From JAEUMG01 sp963805405 (GTDB lineage: Bacteria; Pseudomonadota; Alphaproteobacteria; Rhizobiales; Aestuariivirgaceae), in contig CAWDUC010000020.1 of assembly GCA_963805405.1 (NCBI GenBank), positions 1,550,001 to 1,614,000 of the forward strand: DNA of 64,000 bases, written 5' to 3'. Made by a program: the position numbers and the translations under genes. Every line of letters starts with the position of its first letter. The first letter of the stretch is position 1. Positions 28,639 through 37,271 of the stretch are shown here, piece after piece. A model generated the notes under the pieces. That model ran no database searches, was not told the origin of the DNA, and saw nothing but the letters and a program-made list of their open reading frames with translations.

Positions 28639-29677
28639 TTTCTATCAGCGCCTTGATCAGCCCCGACTTCTGGGTCGCCCAGATTGGAATGTCGCGCACG
28701 GCCCCCGGAAGGCTGGTTCGATGAGTGATAAGGCGATCGACAGGCACTGCCTTGCGGCGTATGGCGGAAATGACGGTCTCGAAATCCTCCACCGTCGCGT
28801 TACGGCTTGCGTAAAGTGTCATTTCTCTGCGGTGAAAATCTGGATCCATGAATGTGATCGGCGCCTTGACAACGCCAACGAGAACGTAGCGGCCGCCATT
28901 GCAGACGAAGTCAAAGCTTCTTTCCATAGCCCGTTCGTTGCCTGTTGCGTCAAACACGACAGTGAAGCCATCCCCGTGCGTATAGTCTTCCACAGCCGGC
29001 AAAGGATCACCTTCGAACGAGAGGGGTATCACGCCCAACAATGCGTGCGCCGTAGCCGCGCGCTCCGCGCTTGAGTCCAGGATGGCGACGTTTGCACCGG
29101 CAATCCGCGCAAAATTTGCCACGCCGAGGCCAATCGGACCGGCCCCCACGACCAAGACATTATCGTTGCTTTTCACTGCACCGCGCCTCACGGCATGCGC
29201 TCCGATGGCGAGAAACTCGACGGTCGCACATTCATCTGCCGTCAGGCCTTGGGCGTCGACAAGGTTACCTGCGGGGACCAGCAGCAGCCCGGCCATGCCG
29301 CCATCCTGGTGCACTCCAAGCACCGACAGTTTAACGCAGCAGTTTCGCTTGCCCGCGCGGCACGCAATACACGTCCCGCAGGCGAGATAAGGATTGACGA
29401 CACAGAGCTGCCCGGCCGTGAGATTCGATCCGGCGGGCGCTTCGATCACCTCTACCGCGAGCTCATGGCCCATGACTCGCGGATATTTGAGAAACGGGTG
29501 CTTGCCTTCGTAGATGTGATAGTCTGTTCCGCAGATACCGACACGACGCGGCCGAACCAGAACATACTGCGAATCGCGGTGCGGCAGGGGCTGTCTTATG
29601 ATCTCCAGAACACCGGGCTCGGAGCAAACGAGTGCGTCAACGTATTGCAAAGTGATTTCCGCCCGCTGAAACAGCAT
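28631..29677 (-). CDS. Zinc-containing alcohol dehydrogenase (sugar/sugar-acid type)
   Basis: A 348-residue medium-chain dehydrogenase. The catalytic zinc site is RVGICGTDYHIYEG with GHELAVEV. The structural zinc cysteines are in YLACGTCIACRAGKRNCC. The nucleotide site is VLVVGAGPIGLGVAN. It resembles L-galactonate, threonine or sorbitol dehydrogenases of the RspB type. The ATG at 29677 has no clear ribosome site. A TTG nine codons later, behind GGCGGAAA, would start closer to the usual MDALVCSEPG-like N terminus. It is cotranscribed with the mannitol-dehydrogenase homolog. Confidence 0.86.
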   Translation of the reverse strand: MLFQRAEITLQYVDALVCSEPGVLEIIRQPLPHRDSQYVLVRPRRVGICGTDYHIYEGKHPFLKYPRVMGHELAVEVIEAPAGSNLTAGQLCVVNPYLACGTCIACRAGKRNCCVKLSVLGVHQDGGMAGLLLVPAGNLVDAQGLTADECATVEFLAIGAHAVRRGAVKSNDNVLVVGAGPIGLGVANFARIAGANVAILDSSAERAATAHALLGVIPLSFEGDPLPAVEDYTHGDGFTVVFDATGNERAMERSFDFVCNGGRYVLVGVVKAPITFMDPDFHRREMTLYASRNATVEDFETVISAIRRKAVPVDRLITHRTSLPGAVRDIPIWATQKSGLIKALIEID

Positions 29678-29700
29678 CGAATAAAGAGGTTATTGCATGT

Positions 29701-29727
29701 TGAGGGCCGGCGCATGGCCGGCCCTCA
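29701..29727. other. Strong intra-operon stem-loop
   Basis: TGAGGGCCGG pairs with CCGGCCCTCA around a short loop, a 10-11 bp GC-rich stem. It lies just after the stop of the binding-protein gene of system A and before the alcohol dehydrogenase. No T-run follows on the minus strand. It probably protects or attenuates the operon mRNA, as in other ABC operons where the binding protein is made in excess. Confidence 0.5.
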
Positions 29728-29733
29728 CACAGG

Positions 29734-30651
29734 CTACTGGAAGCTCGCCATATTATCCTTGGTAACCAAGGCGGCGCCCGAGTCAATCATGGACTCGACC
29801 TGCTCACCCCGAATGGCTTTCACCAGAGCATCCACGCCGAGTTCGGACATCTTGGCGGGAAACTGCGCTACGCTCGCATCTTCCGTACCCGCGGTGAGCG
29901 CTTCCGCTTCGCCGCAGCAGAAGTCGAAACCGACCAGCACGATCTTGTCCTCGGCAATGCCGGCGTTCTTAATTGCGCGCGCTGCGCCCGCTGCCGGCGG
30001 TCCACAAGCGGCATAGATCGCCTTGAGATCCGGATTTGCAGTCAGCAGATCTTCAGCAACGCTGATTCCCAATTCCTCAGTGCAATTGGTGGCTCCGCGA
30101 CCGACGATCTTTACATCGACGCCCTGCAAGCCTTCGAGCATTCCGTTGACCCGATCGTCAAGCGACGGAACGCCGGGCACGCCTTCGAGAATACCGAGCG
30201 TGTCGCCACTCTTGAGAACCGTCTTCAGGTACTCGCCGGCGATCTTGCCAGCATTGTAGTTATTCGTGGTCGCCAGTGCCGTGCGGCCCTTCCAGTCGGG
30301 TATGTTGTTGTCAAGCAGAACAACCTTCACGCCCTGAGCGATCGCCTTGTCCAGCGCCGCCGCGACGGTGGGATCAACCGGAGTGATGGCGATGCCTTGC
30401 ACGCCCTTCGTGACCATGGATTCGATGTGAGCAATCTGCCCCTCGATGTCAGTCGCTGATGCGCCCTGGGCGAACTCGATTTCTACGCCGGGATTGGCGG
30501 CCGCGTATGCCTTGGCCGCATTCTCCATGGTAGCAAAGAATGGCACCGGGAATTTTGTGATGAAGCCGATTTTCACGTTGTCGGCTGCGGAGGCAGGCGC
30601 CGCCATTGCCAAGGCGACAGCTAGACCTCCCAATAGGAATCGCAGTTTCAT
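29734..30651 (-). CDS. Sugar ABC transporter substrate-binding protein (system A)
   Basis: A 305-residue periplasmic binding protein of the RbsB/FrcB type. Signal peptide residues 1-22 (LLGGLAVALAMAAPASA) are followed by IGFITKFPVPFF, VQGIAITPVDP, VVLLDNNIP and IYAACGPPAAGAARA, the strands of two periplasmic-binding lobes. The ribosome site is GGGAGG. It lies downstream of the ATPase gene in a permease-ATPase-binding protein order. The ligand is probably a sugar or sugar acid; nothing fixes it further. Confidence 0.9.
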   Translation of the reverse strand: MKLRFLLGGLAVALAMAAPASAADNVKIGFITKFPVPFFATMENAAKAYAAANPGVEIEFAQGASATDIEGQIAHIESMVTKGVQGIAITPVDPTVAAALDKAIAQGVKVVLLDNNIPDWKGRTALATTNNYNAGKIAGEYLKTVLKSGDTLGILEGVPGVPSLDDRVNGMLEGLQGVDVKIVGRGATNCTEELGISVAEDLLTANPDLKAIYAACGPPAAGAARAIKNAGIAEDKIVLVGFDFCCGEAEALTAGTEDASVAQFPAKMSELGVDALVKAIRGEQVESMIDSGAALVTKDNMASFQ

Positions 30652-30729
30652 ATTTCACCTCCCATATTGGATCGCTTCACGACGAACCGATCCCGTTAAT
30701 CGCTACCTTTTTCCAGGCGGCGAATTCTT

Positions 30730-31485
30730 TCATGCTTCGGCCCCGACAATCATCGCGACCAGATCCTGCTGATTGGCGCGTTCAGGCTTCAGCTCCCCGA
30801 CCTTGCGACCCTGGCGCAGTACAACCGCCCGATCGGCAAGCTCGACGACGTGTTCCATGTTGTGAGTAATCAGGATGACGGCGTTGCCTTCGGCTCGAAG
30901 CTGCGCAATCAGGTCAAGGACCTTCCTTGATTCACGCAGGCCAAGAGCCGCGGTAGGCTCATCCAGGATGACCAGTTTGCGGGCGAAGACCGTCGCGCGA
31001 GCAACTGCGATAGCTTGGCGCTGGCCGCCTGACATGAGTGCTACTGGCGCATCAAACCTTGGCAAATTGACCTTTAATCTGTCGATTACGGCAGCGGCTT
31101 CGCGATCCATGGATTTGTGCTTGAGAAAGCGAAGCGGCATTGGCAGCCAGCCGGGCAAGGCAATTTCGCGGCCGCAATAGAAGTTCTGGGCAGGCGTCAA
31201 ATTGTAGAAAAGCGCTAGGTCCTGATAAACGGTTTCAATCCCGGCGCGTCGCGCCGCCGCCGGCGAATGGACGGAAACGGGTTCGCCGTCGAGGAGGATT
31301 TGGCCTTCGTCGAGCGCATGGATACCGCTGATGCATTTGATCAGTGTCGATTTGCCTGCGCCATTGTCGCCGAGCAGCGCCAGAACTTCGCCGCGATAAG
31401 CTTCGAGACTGACATCCTTGATTGCGTGGACAGCGCCGAACCGCTTCTGCGCGTGACGAACTGCAAGGACTGGCGCGGCGGTCAT
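30730..31485 (-). CDS. Sugar ABC transporter ATPase, single NBD (system A)
   Basis: A 251-residue, one-domain ATPase of the FrcA type, unlike the two-domain RbsA. Walker A is GDNGAGKST (39-47), the Q-loop is near VYQDLALFYN, the signature is MSGGQRQ (151-157), Walker B is LVILDEPTAA (171-180) and the switch histidine is in ITHNMEHVV. Because only one domain is present, it must work as a homodimer. The start overlaps the permease stop by 4 bp (ATGA). Confidence 0.92.
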   Translation of the reverse strand: MTAAPVLAVRHAQKRFGAVHAIKDVSLEAYRGEVLALLGDNGAGKSTLIKCISGIHALDEGQILLDGEPVSVHSPAAARRAGIETVYQDLALFYNLTPAQNFYCGREIALPGWLPMPLRFLKHKSMDREAAAVIDRLKVNLPRFDAPVALMSGGQRQAIAVARATVFARKLVILDEPTAALGLRESRKVLDLIAQLRAEGNAVILITHNMEHVVELADRAVVLRQGRKVGELKPERANQQDLVAMIVGAEA

Positions 31486-32537
31486 TCTGCCCTCGCCGAT
31501 TGGAGGACTCGCGCGCGCGCCTCGAGGTGATTGCGAAATACGTCGGCCTCGACGGCGAGAACGATGATCACGCCGATGGCAATCATCTGAAAGAAAATAT
31601 CGACGCCGAGCAGATTGAGTGCGTTGCGAATGACACCGATCATCACGGCACCTAGGAGGGCATGACCAATGTGCCCGCGGCCGCCGAGAAAACTTGCTCC
31701 GCCGATGATGACAGCGGCAATGGTATCGAGCTCGAGCAGATTTCCATAAAGCGGCGAGCTTGCCTCGGTGCGTCCGGCAAGGACGACAGCGCCGATACCG
31801 GCGCAAAGGCCGGAGGCAAGGTAGGTTGAGATGAGGACGCCCCTGACCGGGATACCCATCCCGCGCGCAGCTTCAGGATCGCCGCCGACAGCATAAGTCC
31901 AGCGGCCCCAGACCATGGCCTTGGTCATGACCCACAGCACCGCCGCAACAGCGAAGACCACAAAGAAAGAATTCGGGATGCCAAAGGTCGACGATCCGCC
32001 GATCGTCGCGATCGCCTGCGGCATCCCGCGCATGGTCGTGTGGCCCACCGCAAGTTCAAGCGCGAGCCCTCGGCAGATGCCCAAAGTCGCCAGAGTGATG
32101 ATGAATGGATGAGGCAACTTGCCGAACACATAGACGCAGCCATTCACCGCGCCGACCGCAAGTCCACTGAGAAGCATGGCCAAGATCACAAGCGGCGCGG
32201 AATTGACTTGTCGAAAGACCAGTCCGCCTATGACAGTGGCAAGAGCAAGGTTTGCGCCCACAGAGAGATCGATTCCGCGGGTCAGGATGACCAACTGCTG
32301 ACCCATCGCGACAATTGCGATCACCGCCGTTTGGGCGACAATGTTTCCGATGTTGACCGGCTTCAGAAAGTTCGGCGTGAAGAGGCTGATGAGGCCAATG
32401 AGAAGAATGAGGACCAGCAAGGGCCCGAAGTTCAAAACACGGAGCCCGAGCGGAACGGCCGGGACAATCCGGCCGACATGGTCGCCGCCCCTTGGGGCTG
32501 GCATGGATTCCAGCTTGTCCCCCAATATGTCCGTCAC
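31482..32537 (-). CDS. Sugar ABC transporter permease (system A)
   Basis: A 351-residue RbsC/FrcC-type inner-membrane permease with about ten hydrophobic segments. Conserved LTRGIDLSVGANLAL, GICRGLALELAVG and the coupling-helix region YAVGGDPEAARGMGIPV are present. It starts with GTG behind GGGGA. It is the first gene of the system A operon (permease, ATPase, binding protein, zinc dehydrogenase, polyol dehydrogenase) and is divergent from the GntR gene. Confidence 0.92.
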   Translation of the reverse strand: MTDILGDKLESMPAPRGGDHVGRIVPAVPLGLRVLNFGPLLVLILLIGLISLFTPNFLKPVNIGNIVAQTAVIAIVAMGQQLVILTRGIDLSVGANLALATVIGGLVFRQVNSAPLVILAMLLSGLAVGAVNGCVYVFGKLPHPFIITLATLGICRGLALELAVGHTTMRGMPQAIATIGGSSTFGIPNSFFVVFAVAAVLWVMTKAMVWGRWTYAVGGDPEAARGMGIPVRGVLISTYLASGLCAGIGAVVLAGRTEASSPLYGNLLELDTIAAVIIGGASFLGGRGHIGHALLGAVMIGVIRNALNLLGVDIFFQMIAIGVIIVLAVEADVFRNHLEARARVLQSARAE

Positions 32538-32540
32538 AGC

Positions 32541-32618
32541 CTTTTAATCCCCGTGGGTTTCTTATAGATAAAAACCAGCCACGGATGCGGGGTCAATGTG
32601 TTTTTTATCGATTAAAAG
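32541..32618. promoter_or_regulatory. Divergent control region of system A with inverted repeat
   Basis: The 105-bp space between the permease and the GntR gene holds the 9-base arm CTTTTAATC at 32541-32549 and its exact reverse complement GATTAAAAG at 32610-32618. The second arm is embedded in a near-palindrome around ATCGAT. This is the likely binding site pair for the divergent regulator; binding is inferred. Confidence 0.4.
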
Positions 32619-32642
32619 ACAAACAACGAGAGGATTTAGCGG

Positions 32643-33608
32643 ATGAAGCCTGACACGGTCTACAAAAGGGCGTTCAACAACGCCCTCGACCTTGTGTCCG
32701 TGCTCGGCGAAGGGGATCGCCTTCCTTCGGAGAATACCCTTCGCCAGCAACTGGGCATAAGCCGCACGACTGTGCGCAAGGTTCTTCTCCAACTTACGCA
32801 ACGTGGAATAGTGGACGGGGAGAGGCGTCGGTGTGCAGCTCCTTCGACCTCAGAAACTTGTGAGCGCTTTCCCGAAGACGAAACGGTTCCGCTGGGGGCC
32901 CAAGTCGAGAAGCGTTTCATGGAGTGGATGCTTAGGGATAATGCGCGCGCCGGCACGGCTATTAATGAACTTGAACTCGGGCGGCAGTTTGGAGTGGCAA
33001 CCACCGGCATTCGTGAATTTCTAAATCGTTTTCAGCGCTTCGGCCTCATCGAGAAGCGACCTAACTCCGGGTGGGTATTCAAGGGTTTCACAACGGCATT
33101 CGCACTTGAGCTGTTTGAGATCCGCGAGATGTTCGAATTGCGGTCTGCCAAGGCCTTCGCAGCGCTCGCGGCCAACTCACTACCTTGGCAGCAGATCGAG
33201 ACACTGCGGATGGAACACGTGGCGTTATTGGCCGAGATCGAGCGCCGCTACCACGATTTTTCCGATCTCGACAGCCGATTTCATAGACTGATTAATTCCG
33301 TAGTTCCGAACCGATTTATCGAGGATTTTTACGACATCATCAGTTTGATATTCCACTACCATTACCAGTGGAACAAGCATGACGAGCGGCAACGCAATGA
33401 AGTCGCCGTTGGTGAACACCTGACCTACATTGATGCACTGCACAGCCGCAATGTCGCAATGATCGAACTCGCGTGTCGAGCCCACTTGGCTTCAGCCAAG
33501 GAGACTCTGATCCGGTCGACGTCTAGCCCACAGAAACAGCAACTCATCCATCCCTCATCTCGACCAGCTACGCCAATCAAGGATCGGCGCGATCGTCGTG
33601 GGCCCTAA
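32643..33608 (+). CDS. GntR/FCD regulator with two winged-helix domains
   Basis: A 321-residue regulator. Residues 1-62 contain a GntR-type winged helix (LPSENTLRQQLGISRTTVRK). Residues about 90-147 contain a second one (NELELGRQFGVATTGIREFL, then LIEKRPNSGWVFKGF). Residues 150-285 are an all-helical FCD ligand domain (FEIREMFELRSAKAFA, DSRFHRLI, GEHLTYIDAL, with metal-binding histidines). The tail is basic. Most FadR/FCD proteins have one winged helix, so the duplication is unusual. The ribosome site is GAGAGG. It is divergent from ABC system A, the likely target. Confidence 0.85.
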   Translation: MKPDTVYKRAFNNALDLVSVLGEGDRLPSENTLRQQLGISRTTVRKVLLQLTQRGIVDGERRRCAAPSTSETCERFPEDETVPLGAQVEKRFMEWMLRDNARAGTAINELELGRQFGVATTGIREFLNRFQRFGLIEKRPNSGWVFKGFTTAFALELFEIREMFELRSAKAFAALAANSLPWQQIETLRMEHVALLAEIERRYHDFSDLDSRFHRLINSVVPNRFIEDFYDIISLIFHYHYQWNKHDERQRNEVAVGEHLTYIDALHSRNVAMIELACRAHLASAKETLIRSTSSPQKQQLIHPSSRPATPIKDRRDRRGP

Positions 33609-33751
33609 GAGAAGCGACGGAATAGTGTTGCCGAGGACGGCTCATTAAACCATCGAGGGGAGAAAGACTTCCACTCGTCTTCACGCAGCGCCTTGCGCAT
33701 GGTTCCCTCGGTCCCAGCCCTTACTCTGATGGCCACCGTTATGGTCAGCAC
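33605..33751 (-). pseudogene. Truncated antibiotic-biosynthesis-monooxygenase-like ORF
   Basis: A 48-codon frame with a GTG start behind AAGGAGG. It opens LTITVAIRVRAGTEGTMRKAL, which looks like the first strand and helix of an ABM-fold protein, and then loses similarity after ALRED. The domain should be about 95 residues, so roughly half is missing. It follows the SDR remnant and ends against the GntR gene. Recognition of the fold is tentative. Confidence 0.4.
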
Positions 33752-33789
33752 AACTTCCCTCCTTGACGACATCGACCGCGTCACGCATG

Positions 33790-34507
33790 TCAGCTTGTTC
33801 CCTTCGCAGGTCTGGTATGGCCGGCATTCTCGAGTTCGAGTTGGCCTTGTCGCAATCCGTTCTCCGGAATGAAGTCGCAATCACGGTCCACGATTTTCGA
33901 CCAGGAGGCCATGATCTTCTCGGGCGCGTCAGTCCCCTCGCCCAAATAGATGCCCGGCGTCAATGTGACATGGGCTGCCTCGAACGAGCCGGCACCTCCA
34001 CAAAGTATGGCTCGCGTCGGTGCGTCGTCACCGACCAGGACCAGCACCCCCGGGCTCACGCAACCTGGTCGCAGGATGTCGCGTTCCTCCGGCGGCAGGA
34101 GCCCATCGAGCATTTGCGTCGCTGCAGTTGGCGCGATGCAGTGACACGGATGTTATGGCGGGCGCCTTCCAGTGCGAGGGTCTGCATCAGGCCGACCAGC
34201 GCCATCTTGGCGAATGTCTTATCGCGCAGGATGCCGGCATATTGACCAGGATGTCCACCCTACCCCAACGGGCGATGGTGTCGTCTACCGCGCCCTTGAC
34301 CGCGTCGTAGTCCGTAACCGATGCCGCGATGGCGATCGCCTGGCTGCCAGTGGCGATGATCTCCGCCGCGACCGCATCGGCCATCGCCTGACTAAGGTCA
34401 TTGACGACGACACGCGCGCCGCGGCGCGCCATCAGCAACGCATGCTCGCGACCAAGACCGCCTCCGGCCCCAGTAACAATCGCGACCCGCCCCGAGAGAT
34501 CTATCAT
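33790..34507 (-). pseudogene. SDR dehydrogenase remnant with internal deletion
   Basis: The N-terminal half is a normal SDR (DLSGRVAIVTGAGGGLGREH). It then reads ILRDKTFAKM and joins directly to ALVGLMQTLALEGARHNIR, so the segment carrying the catalytic Ser and Tyr-x3-Lys is absent. The C-terminal tail (LVGDDAPTRAILCGGAGSF, HVTLTPGIYLG) matches the MFE-2-like 3-hydroxyacyl-CoA SDR family. Two single-A losses also shift the frame, near the NNAG motif and after HNIRV. The deletion joins two points that in homologs would both encode AKM, so slippage at GCCAAGATG (34203-34211) is a plausible cause. The product cannot be active. Confidence 0.75.
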
Positions 34508-34639
34508 TCGGCACCTTCCTTCCATTCATCGGACAATGCAGGCGGCGAAGCGCGATCCCAGATTCCAGCGCATGGCGATTTATTTAGACTGCCGGCCTAA
34601 GCATCGAGCATCTATAGAAGTTCATTCTCGTATAGAAAC

Positions 34640-34653
34640 CGCCCAATTGGGCG
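34640..34653. terminator. Palindrome downstream of system B permease
   Basis: A perfect 14-base palindrome CGCCCAATTGGGCG, able to form a 5-bp GC stem with an AATT loop, lies 7 bp after the permease stop on the minus strand and is followed by GGTTTCTAT. This is terminator-like but weak. Confidence 0.4.
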
Positions 34654-34660
34654 ACGCTAC

Positions 34661-35674
34661 CTAAGCGCGCGCAGCGTATTGCCGGGCGAGCGTCGACAGG
34701 CCGACAGCCAGAATCAAGATGCCCCCTTTGAAGATCGGCTGGAAGTTGGTGGGGGCGCCGAAGATCGCCAGGCCGTTGAAGCCGACCGCGAGAATGAGGA
34801 CGCCGACCAAGGTTCCGGCGATATGGAACTGGCCTTCGCGCAGCGTCGCGGAGCCAAGAAAGACAGCGGCGAAGGCATCGAGGAGATAACCGTCGGCTGC
34901 TCCCAATGTACCGCTCCCCAATAGCGATGTCAGGAGGATCCCGGTCAGCGCCGCGCAAAAACCCGCAGTCGCGAAGGCAAAGAGCTTGATGCGGTCGACG
35001 CGAATGCCGGAGAGGCGCGCGGCCTCGATGTTGCTTCCCACCGCCTGCATCTTCTGGCCGATATCGGTCTTGTTGAGGATGGTCCACAAAACGATCAGCA
35101 CCGCCAGCATGATGAAGACCGGGTTCGGGACGCCGAGGATCGTGCGGCCAAGCGAAAGTTCGGTGAACGCCCGCGGGATGCCCATGGCAATCGGGAAGGA
35201 GCTGTAGGAAAAGCCGATGCCGGACAGCATCGTGCCGACGCCGATGGTCGCGATCACTGCATTGATCCGCACTTTCGTGACAAGCGTACCGTTGATCAGG
35301 CCGATAGCCGTGCCAATTGCCAGCGCCCCGGCGATCGCCAGCGGAAAGGGCAAGCCCTGGTTTGCCATCAGGCCGGCGACGATCAAGCCGACGAAGCTTG
35401 CAACATAACCAATGCTCAGATCGAATTCGCCGACCACCAGCGTATAGGTGAGGCCCGCAGCGATGATAGCAGTCAGCGACGCCTGACTGAGGATGTTCAA
35501 GGCGTTCGCCGCTGTGAAGAAGGTGCCCGGCGCATTGACCGAGAAGAAGACGATCATGGCCAGAAGCCCAATGATCGTGCCATAGCGTGAAATGAACGTG
35601 AGAACCGACCGCCGCAAATTGCGCGAATGATGGGTCGATAGCTTGTCTGCTGCGGAGCTCGGCAAGCTCGTCAT
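34661..35674 (-). CDS. Sugar ABC transporter permease (system B)
   Basis: An intact 337-residue RbsC-type permease with about ten hydrophobic segments. The segment VVGEFDLSIGYVASFVG replaces the usual GGIDLSVG. The coupling region AVGSNIEAARLSGIRVDRIK and LGSGTLGAADGYLLDAFAAVFLG are well conserved with the system D permease. Its ATG overlaps the ATPase stop by 4 bp. It is the last gene of a binding protein-ATPase-permease operon on the minus strand. Confidence 0.92.
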   Translation of the reverse strand: MTSLPSSAADKLSTHHSRNLRRSVLTFISRYGTIIGLLAMIVFFSVNAPGTFFTAANALNILSQASLTAIIAAGLTYTLVVGEFDLSIGYVASFVGLIVAGLMANQGLPFPLAIAGALAIGTAIGLINGTLVTKVRINAVIATIGVGTMLSGIGFSYSSFPIAMGIPRAFTELSLGRTILGVPNPVFIMLAVLIVLWTILNKTDIGQKMQAVGSNIEAARLSGIRVDRIKLFAFATAGFCAALTGILLTSLLGSGTLGAADGYLLDAFAAVFLGSATLREGQFHIAGTLVGVLILAVGFNGLAIFGAPTNFQPIFKGGILILAVGLSTLARQYAARA

Positions 35675-37271
35675 GTCGTCTCCCCTTCCATTTCAGATCC
35701 CTCAAGATAACTTAGCGCGATGACGCGCGCTTCTGTCATTTCCTTGCCCGTCAGTTCGCCGGCTACCGTGCCCTCATGAAGCACGACGATGCGATCGGCG
35801 AGGATGGCCAGTTCTTCGACATCGGATGAAATCAGGATGATGCCGACACCCATCGCGGCAAGCTCGCGGATGACATCGTGGATTTCCTCGCGCGCGCCGA
35901 TGTCAACGCCGCGCGATGGCTCGTCGAGTATCAGTAGTCGGATATCCGGTCTCAACCAACGCGCGATCATGGCCTTCTGCTGATTGCCACCAGAAAGTTC
36001 GATGATCTTGCTGGCAACGCCGGGGGTTTTGATGCTGAGCTGCTTCACAAGGCGTTCGGCACTGGTCCCGCATCTTGCCGAACGACAAGAATGGCAAGCC
36101 CGGTGCGACCCTGAGATTGGCGAGCGAGGCGACGTTGATGTTAAAGCCCACGGAATGATCCGGCATCAGGCCTTGCGACCGGCGTTCCTCGGGAACCAGC
36201 GCAATGCCAGACTTGATGGCCTCGGTCTCGCTGCCAATGACCAACTTGCTTCCGTTCATTTCAAAATGGCCGCCCTGAGGCTGGTCGACACCGAAGGCCA
36301 AGCCGAGCGACCTCGGTGCGTCCGGAACCGACAAGGCCGCCCAACGCCAGGATCTCTCCGCTTGTGAACATCGAAGCTCACATCCTTGACAGCGGCGCCT
36401 CGCTTCAAGCTCCTGGCCGAAAACAGCGGCGTACGGGATCTATCGATAATTCGCAGCCCGGCGCGTTTCGCCGGACTTGATGTCATGGCCGACAATGGCG
36501 CGGATGAGGCCCTTCTTGTCGAGGGCGCCGCGCGTCGCGCGCTCCACGACCGCCCATCGCGAAAGACCGTAATGCGATCGCAGAGATCGAGCACCTCATC
36601 GAGGCGATGCGAGACGTAGAGGATCGCAACGCCATCCGCGGCCAGATCCCGGACGATCGAGAAGAGCTGTTCGGTCTCGGCGTTCGACAAGCGAAGCCGT
36701 AGGCTCGTCCATGGCGATCATGGAGGCTTCGCGAACCAAGGCCTTGCTGATCATGACGAGCCAGCGTTCGGCGACGACAATTCGGAGACGGGCTTTTCGA
36801 GCGGGAACTTGATGCCCACGCGCTTCGCCGCGGCCCTGGCGCCGACGCTCGAGCGCTTCCAATCGATCATGCCGAGCCGCGTGACCTTGGGCGCGCCGAG
36901 CAGAATATTCTCGAGGGCGTTGAAATGCGGGACCAGGTTCAATTCCTGGTGGATGAAGGCGAGACCGGCCTTCTCCGCGGCTTGCGGCGAGCCCTGCCGC
37001 AACTCCTGGCCGGCGATCGTGATTGTTCCATGGTCGGGAACGGTTACGCCCGCAAGGCAGCGGATGAGCGTCGATTTGCCCGCGCCATTAGCGCCGACGA
37101 GGCCGTGAACCTCACCGCGTCGGATGTCCATGTCGACATCCTTGAGCGCGATCTCTCCGGCAAAATGTTTGCCGAGGCCGCGAATGCTGAATCGACGCGC
37201 CGGAAGGACCTCGCCAGTGGCGGGTCCTCGCGATCATGTGTCCGGGTCGCATGAAGTGCTTCAGAAGCCAT
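35671..37271 (-). CDS. Two-domain sugar ABC ATPase, RbsA type (system B), heavily frameshifted
   Basis: All landmarks of an RbsA-like ATPase of about 510 residues are present in order but in several frames: GANGAGKST, FIHQELNLVPHF, a signature LSVAERWL in place of LSGGQ, AMDEPTASL and VSHRLDEVLDLCDR, then in the second half ALVPEERRSQGL, LSGGNQQKAMIARWL and LILDEPSRGVDIG. Breaks lie near 37195, 36770, 36690, 36550, 36480, 36330 and 36070. The last block (35671-36048) is intact. The start overlaps the binding-protein stop by 11 bp. Flanking genes have few or no breaks, so either coverage is poor here or the gene is decaying. Confidence 0.78.
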
